A stretch of DNA of 7,370 nucleotides from Mariprofundus sp. (GTDB taxonomy: Bacteria; Pseudomonadota; Zetaproteobacteria; Mariprofundales; Mariprofundaceae), in NCBI GenBank assembly GCA_030951065.1, contig JAUZQH010000107.1, positions 1-7,370 on the forward strand. Reading direction: 5' to 3'. Below are positions 1 through 6,392 of this stretch, piece by piece. The notes under the pieces were generated by a model. That model did no database searches, was not told where the DNA came from, and worked only from the letters and a program-made list of their open reading frames with translations. Made by a program: the position numbers and the translations under genes. Within the stretch, counting starts at the first letter, position 1; each line of letters begins with the position of its first letter.

Positions 1-172
1 GTCTGAGTACATTGAACTGCTCCGGGCTTAACAGCTGTGTCCATTCAGCCTCGGATTTATGAATTTTTTCAATCATACGTCCCTTCCTTTCCCTGCCTGC
101 ATCAATAGCCGGCGGCAGGCTTAACAATGCTGCCGCAGCCAGTCCGGCCTGAAGAAATGTTCTGCGCTTCAC
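1..172 (-). CDS. msrB: Peptide-methionine (R)-S-oxide reductase MsrB, 5' part only, with Tat-like signal peptide
   Basis: This is the first 57 codons of a gene that leaves the window at its left edge. MsrB reduces the R epimer of methionine sulfoxide in proteins, complementing MsrA. After the N-terminus, the residues IEKIHKSEAEW followed by LLSPEQFNVLR match the typical start of the MsrB domain; the zinc-binding and catalytic cysteines lie outside the window. The GTG start at 172-170 overlaps the msrA stop (GTGA), with a G-rich stretch just upstream. The first residues KRRTFLQ, followed by an alanine/leucine-rich segment, resemble a twin-arginine (Tat) export signal, which suggests a periplasmic enzyme. 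An internal ATG at 76-74, preceded by AGGAAGG, would give a signal-less form beginning just before the MsrB domain. The family call is firm despite truncation; localisation is inferred. Confidence 0.85.
   Translation of the reverse strand, partial: MKRRTFLQAGLAAAALLSLPPAIDAGRERKGRMIEKIHKSEAEWTQLLSPEQFNVLR
82..88 (-). promoter_or_regulatory. Internal ribosome binding site in msrB
   Basis: On the minus strand AGGAAGG lies five bases before an in-frame ATG (76-74) at codon 33 of msrB, exactly between the export signal and the catalytic domain. It could drive a second, cytoplasmic MsrB start. The motif is directly visible; its use is inference. Confidence 0.45.
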
Positions 173-759
173 TCTGTTTCCCCCCACAATTGCTTCAGTC
201 GCTGATCACGCCCGCAATTGTAACGGTAAAATTTATAACGGATCGGGTTCTTGAGATAGTAGTTCTGGTGATACTCTTCAGCCGGCCAGAATTCCGTCGC
301 CCGGGTAATCTCGGTAACAATATCCCCGTTAAACGGCTTGTTTTGTATCAATGCCTGCTTCGATGCTTCGGCAGCCTGCTTTTGTGCTTCGGAGTGGTAA
401 AAGATAGCCGGTCTGTATTGTGTGCCGACATCGCAGAACTGCCGGTTGGCGGTTGTCGGGTCAGTATTACGCCAGTACACATGCAGCAGTTCCTTATAAC
501 TGATGCGTTTCGGATCAAACACCACCTGTATCGCTTCAGTATGACCTGTCGTGCCGGCAGATACCTGCTGATAGGTAGGATGTTTCTGATGGCCGCCGGT
601 ATAGCCCGATGTTGTGGAAATCACGCCCGGCAGTTCGTCAAACGGGTGTTCCATGCACCAGAAACAGCCTCCGGCAAATGTTGCGGTTTCTGTTTCTTCT
701 GCCATCGCTGTGCCTGTTGTCATGATCATAACCCCTAATAATAAAAGCAGTCGCTGCAT
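169..759 (-). CDS. msrA: Peptide-methionine (S)-S-oxide reductase MsrA, exported
   Basis: MsrA reduces methionine-S-sulfoxide in proteins and free methionine, using an active-site cysteine regenerated by disulfide exchange. The 196-residue product begins with a hydrophobic signal peptide (LLLLLGVMIM) ending in AMA near residue 20, so it is probably exported to the periplasm. The catalytic motif GGCFWC is at residues 30-35 (nucleophile Cys32), followed by SGYTGG, TTGHTEAIQVVFDP, CDVGTQYRPAIFY and AEEYHQNYY, all family hallmarks. Additional cysteines at 35, 109 and 182 are candidates for resolving cysteines; Cys182 sits in NCGRDQ near the C-terminus. An AAGGAG site at 765-770 lies five bases before the chosen ATG (759) and two before a tandem ATG at 762; longer TTG/ATG starts further upstream would place the RBS inside the gene. 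The stop overlaps the msrB GTG, so the two are almost certainly co-translated. Confidence 0.95.
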   Translation of the reverse strand: MQRLLLLLGVMIMTTGTAMAEETETATFAGGCFWCMEHPFDELPGVISTTSGYTGGHQKHPTYQQVSAGTTGHTEAIQVVFDPKRISYKELLHVYWRNTDPTTANRQFCDVGTQYRPAIFYHSEAQKQAAEASKQALIQNKPFNGDIVTEITRATEFWPAEEYHQNYYLKNPIRYKFYRYNCGRDQRLKQLWGETE

Positions 760-764
760 CATAT

Positions 765-770
765 CTCCTT
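765..770 (-). promoter_or_regulatory. Ribosome binding site that fixes the msrA start
   Basis: The minus strand reads AAGGAG here, five bases upstream of ATG 759-757 and two upstream of ATG 762-760. This favours the second of the tandem ATGs and rejects the longer reading from position 780. Confidence 0.8.
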
Positions 771-779
771 GAAGCATCA

Positions 780-811
780 ATTAGACGGCGTGAAATGCGT
801 GATTATGACAA
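780..811 (-). promoter_or_regulatory. Possible sigma-70 promoter of msrA-msrB (weak)
   Basis: On the minus strand TTGTCA (806-811) resembles a -35 box and TCTAAT (780-785) a -10 box, five of six bases each. The spacer is 20 bases, longer than the preferred 16-18, so this is only tentative. It would start transcription a few bases before the msrA ribosome binding site. Confidence 0.25.
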
Positions 812-870
812 CTGTATCTGAAAAACAGATGAAAGATGCCGCAAGCGCTCTGAATGTGCACAATCCGGGC

Positions 871-2061
871 ATGCAACACTATGATACCATCATCATCGGT
901 GCCGGCGCTGCCGGGCTGATGTGCGCAGGCACTGCTGCAGGCTTCGGAAAGTCGGTGCTGGTGCTTGATCATGCCGACAAGCCAGGCAAGAAAATCCTGA
1001 TTTCCGGTGGTGGCCGCTGCAATTTCACCAATCGCTTTACCACAGCGGCCAACTTTATTTCTGCCAATCCGCATTTTTGTAAATCGGCCCTGGCACGCTT
1101 TTCCGCCGATGATTTTATCGCATGGGTGAAACAATCCGGCATCCGCTATCACGAGCGCAGGCACGGGCAACTCTTTTGCGATAATTCCGCCCGGGATATT
1201 CTCGATATGCTGCTGCAGCCATGCCGGGATTTCGGGGTGGAAATACGTACCCATACTGAAATCCTCTCCGTGGAAAAGACAAACCAGTTCCTGCTCAGAA
1301 CCAGTCAGGGCAACTTCAGTGCCGAATCAGTGGTCATCGCTACCGGTGGCCTCTCCATTCCGAAAATGGGTGCTACAGCATTCGGCCTGAAAATAGCCGA
1401 ATCGTTTGGTCTCAATATCATCAAGCCTGTCGCCGGTCTGGTTCCTTTCACCTTTACCGGCAACAAGAAAGAGGAATTAAAGGCACTGGCCGGCATATCG
1501 CTGGATGTTTCGGTATCATGCCGGGGTCAATCATTCTCCGAAGCGATGCTGTTCACCCATCGCGGCCTGTCCGGCCCGGCCATGCTGCAGATTTCATCCT
1601 ACTGGCAGCCGGGTGATGAACTCGATATCAATCTGTTACCGGATATCGATATTACTGATTTTCTTGGACTGAAATGCGGACAACGTCCGCAGGCTCAACT
1701 GGGCACAGTGCTGTCCGAACTGTTACCCAAACGACTGGTACAATTGCGGATGCAAACAAGCACCCTGACTGACAAAAAACTGCGCCAATTGGGTGAAAAA
1801 GAGCAGCAACAGATCGCCCCCCTGCTGCACAACTGGCGACTCAAACCCAACGGCACCGAGGGCTACAGAACAGCCGAAGTGACCGTCGGCGGGGTAGATA
1901 CCGATGCCTTATCCTCCAAAACCATGCAGAGCAAAACAGTTCCCGGTCTGTATTTTATCGGTGAAGTGGTCGATGTGACCGGCCACCTTGGCGGCTTCAA
2001 TTTTCAGTGGGCATGGTCTTCCGGTTATGCTGCCGGCATGGCTATCGCTGAAGCGTCATAA
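871..2061 (+). CDS. yhiN: YhiN/HI0933-family FAD-dependent oxidoreductase
   Basis: This is a predicted cytoplasmic flavoprotein of 396 residues, close in length and sequence to Escherichia coli YhiN (about 400). The precise substrate of the family is not settled; related proteins are annotated as aminoacetone oxidase-like or BaiN-like. An N-terminal Rossmann motif IIIGAGAAGLMCAG (residues 7-20) binds FAD. It is followed by GKKILISGGGRCNFTN, the signature of the family, then VIATGGLSIPKMGA, LFTHRGLSGPAMLQISSYW, the AEVTVGGVDT segment and the C-terminal GEVVDVTGHLGGFNFQWAWS that closes the FAD site. The start at 871 (MQHYDTIIIG) is chosen because homologues begin directly before the FAD motif; it lacks a clear Shine-Dalgarno site. 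In-frame ATGs at 805 and 829 would add a non-conserved extension. The gene is divergent from msrA and convergent with ntrC. Confidence 0.92.
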   Translation: MQHYDTIIIGAGAAGLMCAGTAAGFGKSVLVLDHADKPGKKILISGGGRCNFTNRFTTAANFISANPHFCKSALARFSADDFIAWVKQSGIRYHERRHGQLFCDNSARDILDMLLQPCRDFGVEIRTHTEILSVEKTNQFLLRTSQGNFSAESVVIATGGLSIPKMGATAFGLKIAESFGLNIIKPVAGLVPFTFTGNKKEELKALAGISLDVSVSCRGQSFSEAMLFTHRGLSGPAMLQISSYWQPGDELDINLLPDIDITDFLGLKCGQRPQAQLGTVLSELLPKRLVQLRMQTSTLTDKKLRQLGEKEQQQIAPLLHNWRLKPNGTEGYRTAEVTVGGVDTDALSSKTMQSKTVPGLYFIGEVVDVTGHLGGFNFQWAWSSGYAAGMAIAEAS

Positions 2062-2092
2062 CCGGAAGGATCGGGTTCGACAGCCGGTTTTA
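2060..2092. terminator. Weak hairpin between convergent yhiN and ntrC
   Basis: AACCGG (2060-2065) pairs with CCGGTT (2084-2089) around an 18-base loop and is followed on the plus strand by TTA. It spans nearly the whole 28-base gap between the two converging genes. The short stem, large loop and short T-run make it a weak terminator candidate. Confidence 0.3.
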
Positions 2093-3484
2093 TCTGAAGG
2101 ATTGTGGATCAATCTCATATTTGCGCAGTAATTTCCGTACAGTATTCCGGTTCAGCCCCAGCATTTCCGCCACTTTCAGCTTATTACCATGGCAGCGTTC
2201 CATCGCCAGAATCAGTAGCGCCGGTTCGGTTTGTTCCAGCATATATTGATGCAGGTTGGTCGCTTTGGCATAACCGAGCTGATGCAGATACTGGCGTGTG
2301 CAGCGCGTCACAGCCTGAGCCATTGTCTCTTCATCCTGTTGTGTATTGGTGACATTGCCCAGTGCCAGTGCCACATCCGACAACGTGATACTTGCACCCG
2401 GGGTTAATACAGCCAGTCGACGCATGACATTTTTCAGTTCACGCACATTACCCGGCCAGTCGTGGCGGCAAAGTAAATCGACCGCATCATCCAGCAGAAT
2501 CGGGGCATCCATGCCGAGTTCTTCCACCGCTTCATTCAGCAGATGAATCGAGAGTGCCGGAATATCATCACGCCGTTCACGCAAAGGTGGAATATGGACA
2601 GGAATCACATTCAACCGGTAATACAGGTCCTCGCGAAATTCACCCTTGTTTATTTTTTCCGGCAAATGCTGATGTGTGGCCGCCAGCAGACGCACATCGA
2701 CCACTTTCGACTGACTGCCGCCCACCCGCTGTACCCGGCCCTCTTCGAGCACACGCAACAGTTTGGCCTGCAAAGCGGCCGGCATATCACCGATTTCATC
2801 GAGAAACAGGGTGCCGCCATCAGCCTGTTCAAACCGGCCTGCACGGGTTTTATCGGCGCCGGTAAACGAGCCTTTTTCATGACCGAATAATTCCGATTCG
2901 AGCAGATCGGCCGGAATGGCTGCGGTATTAATGGCTACAAACGCTTTATCTGCACGCTGGCTTCGCTCATGCAGCGTGCGGGCAACCATCTCCTTGCCGG
3001 TGCCTGATTCGCCGGTAATCAGCACGGTCAAATCGGAAGTTGCCACACGTCCCAGGGTGCGGAACATATCCTGCATGGCCTGACTGCGACCGATAATCAG
3101 GTCTTCCTTCACTTTCGGCTTCGGAGCCGGCGCTTTTTTTACCGGACGCACGCGCTGAACCAGCTGGCGCACTTCATCCAGATCAAACGGCTTGGGCAGG
3201 TATTCCATAGCGCCGACTCGATAAGCCTCGGCCGCATGGCCAAAGGTGGTTTCCGCAGTCAATAACACGACCGGCATCTGCATCGCACCCGTCGCCAGAA
3301 AGTCCATGCCGTTGCCGTCCGGTAAATAGACATCAAGAAACACAATACCGATATCATCGTTTTCCAGCTCGATTTTTGCCTCGGAAATCGAGCCGGCCTG
3401 CAATACATCCAGCCCTTCTTCGCACAGCACCTTGTCCAGTATCCAGCGAATCCCTTCATCATCATCAATAATCAGCGCTTTCAT
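2090..3484 (-). CDS. ntrC: NtrC-type sigma-54-dependent response regulator
   Basis: This is a 464-residue transcription activator of the NtrC (GlnG) family. The receiver domain (residues 1-110) has the acidic pocket Asp7-Asp9, phosphoacceptor Asp51 in [10 protein letters not shown], Thr76 and Lys98 (LPKPF). A basic, proline-rich linker (about 114-127) leads to the AAA+ domain, with Walker A GESGTGKE (158-165), sigma-54 contact loop GSFTGA (205-210), Walker [12 protein letters not shown] (Asp229-Glu230), and the [11 protein letters not shown] arginine-finger region. The C-terminal Fis-type helix-turn-helix, about residues 421-459, has recognition helix [13 protein letters not shown], typical of NtrC. 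The partner is NtrB just upstream: the ntrB stop overlaps this start in ATGA, and GGGGAG (3493-3498) lies eight bases before the ATG. It is expected to hydrolyse ATP and remodel sigma-54 holoenzyme at nitrogen-controlled promoters when phosphorylated. The loop has Ser where the consensus GAFTGA has Ala. Confidence 0.93.
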   Translation of the reverse strand: MKALIIDDDEGIRWILDKVLCEEGLDVLQAGSISEAKIELENDDIGIVFLDVYLPDGNGMDFLATGAMQMPVVLLTAETTFGHAAEAYRVGAMEYLPKPFDLDEVRQLVQRVRPVKKAPAPKPKVKEDLIIGRSQAMQDMFRTLGRVATSDLTVLITGESGTGKEMVARTLHERSQRADKAFVAINTAAIPADLLESELFGHEKGSFTGADKTRAGRFEQADGGTLFLDEIGDMPAALQAKLLRVLEEGRVQRVGGSQSKVVDVRLLAATHQHLPEKINKGEFREDLYYRLNVIPVHIPPLRERRDDIPALSIHLLNEAVEELGMDAPILLDDAVDLLCRHDWPGNVRELKNVMRRLAVLTPGASITLSDVALALGNVTNTQQDEETMAQAVTRCTRQYLHQLGYAKATNLHQYMLEQTEPALLILAMERCHGNKLKVAEMLGLNRNTVRKLLRKYEIDPQSFR

Positions 3485-4539
3485 GTCTGTTTCTCCCCGG
3501 AGTCAACCGCCGCGTCATTCAGTGATTTAACCGGCAGTTGCAGCGTCATGGTAGTACGACCGTTTTCACTTTTTACATTGACCCGGCCACCATGCTCGAG
3601 CATCACCCGCTCAACCTGCGCCAGACCCAGTCCGCTGCCGCGCTGTTTGCCTGTGACATAGGGCTCGAACAGGCGATCCTGCAATTCTTCAGGAATCATG
3701 GCGCCATCATTGGTGATGCTGATTTCAACCACTTTGCCCTGATGCCCGGGCAGATGCACCAGCGGTGCCATACGCGTCTGCCATTCGATTTTACTCTCCG
3801 CCGCCTCCAGCGCATTTTGCCACAGATTCTCAAATGCCTGCCGCAAGCGGGCCGGATGGGCCAGAATATCGGGCAGACTGGGATCAAACACCCGGCTGAT
3901 ATAAATATCTTCCGGATACTGGCCCTCGCGATTCGGAATAACATCCTGAATCAGGGCGTGCAGATTGGTCATCTCCATCTGCACAGGCGCACGCGGACCG
4001 ACTTGCAAAAAAGCATCGATACGATCCCTGATGCGATCGACTCCGTTAATCATCTTCCCAACCGCTTCCTTGGCATCGGCATTCATGTCCTGCTCGGACA
4101 ACCACTGGCTGGCTCCTCTGAGTGCAGCCAGCGGATTTTTCACTTCATGTGCCATTTCCAGCGCGATGCGTGCCACGGCTTCAGCCATTTCATGGCGCTT
4201 GGCATGGCGCTCGACCTCCGAACGATGTGCTTCCGGCACAAAAATAGCGGCAATCCCCCCCTCATGCATGCCCAGATGCAGCGACACCGGCATACCTCCG
4301 TCCAGCATACAGACATGGTGCTCCGATACGCCGCCACCGTATGGCGTAAGCAGCGATAACAGACGCTCAACCTCGACAGAAGGAGAGAACACACCGGACA
4401 AATGATGTCCTGCCAGTTGTCGGTTGGATTTACACAAGGCCTCCTGCGCCAGCAGATTGGCCTGTAATATGCGGGCTTCACTATCGAGCAGTAACATCGG
4501 CAGTGGCAGAATCGATAATGGAACCTGTTCAAACCGCAT
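3481..4539 (-). CDS. ntrB: NtrB-type nitrogen sensor histidine kinase
   Basis: This 352-residue protein has no predicted membrane segment and so is a cytoplasmic sensor kinase, as NtrB (GlnL) is. The N-terminal 105 residues form a PAS-like sensor region (PMLLLDSEARILQAN, then LAGHHLSGVF). The dimerisation domain has H-box MAHEVKNPLAALRGASQWL with phosphorylated His131, very close to the NtrB consensus. The ATP-binding domain has N-box FENLWQNALEAA (Asn242), a G1-like NDGAMIP (277-283), F-box FEPYVTGK and G2 GSGLGL (301-306). The start at 4539 is set by GGAGG six bases upstream, which lies inside the end of dusB; the two genes overlap by 11 bases, and ntrB overlaps ntrC by ATGA. Hence it phosphorylates and dephosphorylates the adjacent NtrC, probably under control of a PII protein by analogy with the family; no PII gene is in the window. 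The FEPYVTGK segment slightly recalls NtrY, but the H-box, lack of membrane helices and context favour NtrB. Confidence 0.9.
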   Translation of the reverse strand: MRFEQVPLSILPLPMLLLDSEARILQANLLAQEALCKSNRQLAGHHLSGVFSPSVEVERLLSLLTPYGGGVSEHHVCMLDGGMPVSLHLGMHEGGIAAIFVPEAHRSEVERHAKRHEMAEAVARIALEMAHEVKNPLAALRGASQWLSEQDMNADAKEAVGKMINGVDRIRDRIDAFLQVGPRAPVQMEMTNLHALIQDVIPNREGQYPEDIYISRVFDPSLPDILAHPARLRQAFENLWQNALEAAESKIEWQTRMAPLVHLPGHQGKVVEISITNDGAMIPEELQDRLFEPYVTGKQRGSGLGLAQVERVMLEHGGRVNVKSENGRTTMTLQLPVKSLNDAAVDSGEKQT

Positions 4540-5587
4540 GTGTTGCCTCCGGTGATGCCGGTCGGCGCACAGGCTCAAGCACGTGCTGGTGTACATGCCC
4601 GCCGAGGCCGAGAAAATAACCGGCTGCCACATCCAGCATCTGTTGCCAGTCGGTCAGGGTCTGGAATGATTGGCGGAATTCTGCCGAGCCATGCAAGCCC
4701 TTGCTGTACCAGATCACATGTTTGCGAGCCAGTTTGGCTGCCGTGCGAATACCGTGATGTTCGGCCAGATGATGCAGATGTTCACTGACGATGAACCAGC
4801 GCTCAGCCGCTGCAGGCGGTGCGGGCTGCGGCGCGCCGGTCAAAACCGCATGCACTTCACCCAACACCCACGGATTTCCCTGTACCGCACGGCCTACCAT
4901 GACACCGTCGCAACCGGAAATACGAATCATTTCCCGGGCAGATGCGCCATCAATTATATCCCCGTTGCCGATGACCGGAATGGAAACGGCCGCCTTGGCC
5001 AGGCCGATATCTTCCCAGCAGGCATGTCCATGAAACATCTGGGCGCGGGTACGCCCGTGCACCGTCAACATCCGGACGCCGCAATCCTCTGCAATGCGGG
5101 CAATATTCTCGACATTTTTGGATGTATCATCCCAACCTGTACGTATTTTCAGTGTTACCGGTACTTCAACAGCATCCACCACGGCTCTGAGTACACGCGC
5201 TACCAGCTTTTCATCCCTGAGCATGGCCGAACCGGCCACCTGTTTGCAGATTTTCTTGACCGGACAGCCCATATTGATGTCCACAAAATCAGCGCCGTGA
5301 CCTACGGCCCAGCGCGCTGCGTCGGCCACAAAAACCGGGTCAGCCCCGGCAATCTGAATCGAAGCCGGATGCTCATCATCACCCAGTTCGGCCATGCGCT
5401 CTGTTCGCTCGCGTCCCATATCGACGGCACGGGAGGCAATCATCTCGGATACCACCAGCCCGACCCCGAAACGTTTACAAATCCTGCGAAACGGCAGATC
5501 GGTAATACCGGCCATCGGGGCCAGCACCAGCGGTACATCAATGTGGTGATTGCCCAATGTGAATCCGGGCAGTAATTGCGTTGTCAT
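4529..5587 (-). CDS. dusB: tRNA-dihydrouridine synthase DusB (NifR3 family)
   Basis: DusB is an FMN-dependent enzyme that reduces specific uridines in the tRNA D-loop (U17 in the E. coli enzyme) to dihydrouridine using NADPH. The 352-residue product has a TIM-barrel fold shown by VLAPMAGITDLPFRRI (21-36), VSEMIASRA, the catalytic motif DINMGCPVKK with Cys108, VTLKIRTGWDD (144-154), LTVHGRTR (174-181), PVIGNGDI (204-211) and GVMVGRAVQGNPW (228-240). A helical tRNA-binding domain follows. The tail beyond about residue 330 is proline/alanine-rich and not conserved. Start 5587 (MTTQLLPGF) fits homologues; an AGGA sits 11 bases upstream, slightly far. An in-frame extension to 5647 is unlikely. It is the first gene of the dusB-ntrB-ntrC operon, which matches the nifR3-ntrB-ntrC order known in alphaproteobacteria. 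Confidence 0.95.
   Translation of the reverse strand: MTTQLLPGFTLGNHHIDVPLVLAPMAGITDLPFRRICKRFGVGLVVSEMIASRAVDMGRERTERMAELGDDEHPASIQIAGADPVFVADAARWAVGHGADFVDINMGCPVKKICKQVAGSAMLRDEKLVARVLRAVVDAVEVPVTLKIRTGWDDTSKNVENIARIAEDCGVRMLTVHGRTRAQMFHGHACWEDIGLAKAAVSIPVIGNGDIIDGASAREMIRISGCDGVMVGRAVQGNPWVLGEVHAVLTGAPQPAPPAAAERWFIVSEHLHHLAEHHGIRTAAKLARKHVIWYSKGLHGSAEFRQSFQTLTDWQQMLDVAAGYFLGLGGHVHQHVLEPVRRPASPEATHAV
4546..4550 (-). promoter_or_regulatory. Ribosome binding site that fixes the ntrB start
   Basis: The minus strand reads GGAGG six bases before ATG 4539-4537, within the last codons of dusB. It supports the 352-residue NtrB over a longer in-frame reading that begins at 4632 and has a non-conserved N-terminus. 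Confidence 0.85.
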
Positions 5588-5603
5588 ATGATCAGTGTTC
5601 CTG

Positions 5604-5622
5604 TTGCCTAAAAAATGGGCAA
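5604..5622. repeat. Inverted repeat in the dusB leader
   Basis: TTGCC (5604-5608) and GGCAA (5618-5622) form a 5-bp stem around an A/T-rich 9-base loop, ending 17 bases upstream of the dusB start. It could be an operator or a leader hairpin; it is short enough to be chance. Confidence 0.3.
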
Positions 5623-5678
5623 GCTTAGCTGGCTGCCGAAAATTCACCAGCTTTATCCGCAGATATTCATTTCAATGC

Positions 5679-5698
5679 GTGATGCATAAGCTTATCAC
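5679..5698. repeat. Palindromic element between divergent dusB and engB
   Basis: The perfect 10-bp palindrome ATAAGCTTAT (5686-5695) sits inside a looser dyad with arms GTGAT (5679-5683) and ATCAC (5694-5698). A second inverted repeat, AGCTGG (5627-5632) with CCAGCT (5647-5652), lies nearby. The 146-base region 5588-5733 must hold promoters for both genes, so these dyads are candidate operators. I could not identify convincing -35/-10 pairs there. Confidence 0.35.
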
Positions 5699-5733
5699 TT
5701 GCGGCTGTTCTGATCTGTTGTCAGCTTCGCGGC

Positions 5734-6339
5734 ATGACAGATTCAAGCAGGCATGGTGATATTCACTGGCCCAATACACATTTTTTGCAATCGGTAGCCG
5801 ATTCAAGCCAGTTTCCGGACATTGATCTGCCGCAAGTTGCCGTGGCAGGTCATTCCAATGTTGGCAAGTCATCATTGATGAATGCGCTGTTCGGGCGCAA
5901 GGGGCTGGTCAAAACCTCCAAAAACCCCGGCTGTACCCGATTACTCAACCTGTTCGATGTCGATGCTTCATTGCTGGTGGTCGATTTGCCCGGCTATGGT
6001 TATGCACGGGCACCGAAGAAAGAGCAGAAACGCTGGATTCATATGATTGAGGGTTATCTGGCCCATGCTGATTTGAAGCTGGTACTGATGCTGCTCGATA
6101 TCCGTCACGGCCCCAAGGATTCCGATTTGCAACTGATTGAATGGCTCAATGAGGGCGGACTGCGCTGGCTGCCGGTAGCCACCAAGGCGGACAAGTTATC
6201 CGGCAATCAACGCAGCAAACGCTTGCAGGAAATGACCGATGCGATGGGAGGCATGCTCAGCCCGATTCCGACATCGAGTTTCAAGGGCACGGGCATCGAT
6301 ACACTGCGCAACACGATTGAACAGGAAATGCGCCCCTGA
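5734..6339 (+). CDS. engB: Ribosome biogenesis GTPase EngB (YsxC/YihA)
   Basis: EngB is a small essential TRAFAC GTPase that binds the large ribosomal subunit during assembly. The 201-residue product has all G motifs in order: G1 GHSNVGKSS (39-47), G2 threonine in NPGCTRLLNLF (Thr68), G3 DLPGYGYA (84-91), G4 TKAD (150-153) and G5-like SSFKGTG (181-187). The N-terminal NTHFLQSVAD segment matches where homologues begin, so ATG 5734 is the likely start although there is no Shine-Dalgarno site before it. Two motif residues deviate from the usual family pattern: His40 where GRSN(V/A)GKSS has Arg, and Cys67/Arg69 where PGRTQ has Arg and Gln. The gene stands alone, divergent from dusB and convergent with the small gene at 6393. 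Confidence 0.95.
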   Translation: MTDSSRHGDIHWPNTHFLQSVADSSQFPDIDLPQVAVAGHSNVGKSSLMNALFGRKGLVKTSKNPGCTRLLNLFDVDASLLVVDLPGYGYARAPKKEQKRWIHMIEGYLAHADLKLVLMLLDIRHGPKDSDLQLIEWLNEGGLRWLPVATKADKLSGNQRSKRLQEMTDAMGGMLSPIPTSSFKGTGIDTLRNTIEQEMRP

Positions 6340-6356
6340 ATTTCTACCTGTACTGA

Positions 6357-6389
6357 AAACAGAGCCCGGTAACGGGCCCTGCGCTGTTT
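6357..6389. terminator. Probable bidirectional terminator hairpin
   Basis: This lies between the convergent engB and the small orphan gene. An outer stem AAACAG (6357-6362) / CTGTTT (6384-6389) encloses a G+C-rich inner stem GCCCG (6364-6368) / CGGGC (6373-6377) with a GTAA loop. One arm side has unpaired bases (6378-6383). The T-runs at both flanks (TTT on the plus strand, TTTT on the minus strand) fit factor-independent termination in both directions. Confidence 0.5.
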
Positions 6390-6392
6390 ACA

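Noticed and set aside
127..738. Plus-strand open frame (203 codons) opposite msrA
   Set aside because: MsrA on the other strand is unmistakable; this product is cysteine-rich low-quality sequence lacking motifs.
1091..1107. GG and GC dinucleotides spaced like a sigma-54 promoter (around CTGGCACGCTTTTCCGC)
   Set aside because: It resembles the -24/-12 pattern but lies deep inside yhiN with no gene start downstream; the -12 part is a poor match.
781..1254. Minus-strand open frame (157 codons) opposite yhiN
   Set aside because: It is opposite the conserved FAD-binding domain of YhiN and has no family features.
3538..4359. Long plus-strand open frame (273 codons) antisense to ntrB
   Set aside because: It lies fully inside ntrB, whose motifs and start signals are clear. 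Its translation is rich in His, Cys and Arg without domain motifs, as expected of a shadow frame.
4670..5575. Long plus-strand open frame (301 codons) antisense to dusB
   Set aside because: It is fully covered by DusB, which has all family motifs. The antisense product shows no recognisable motif and is explained by codon bias.
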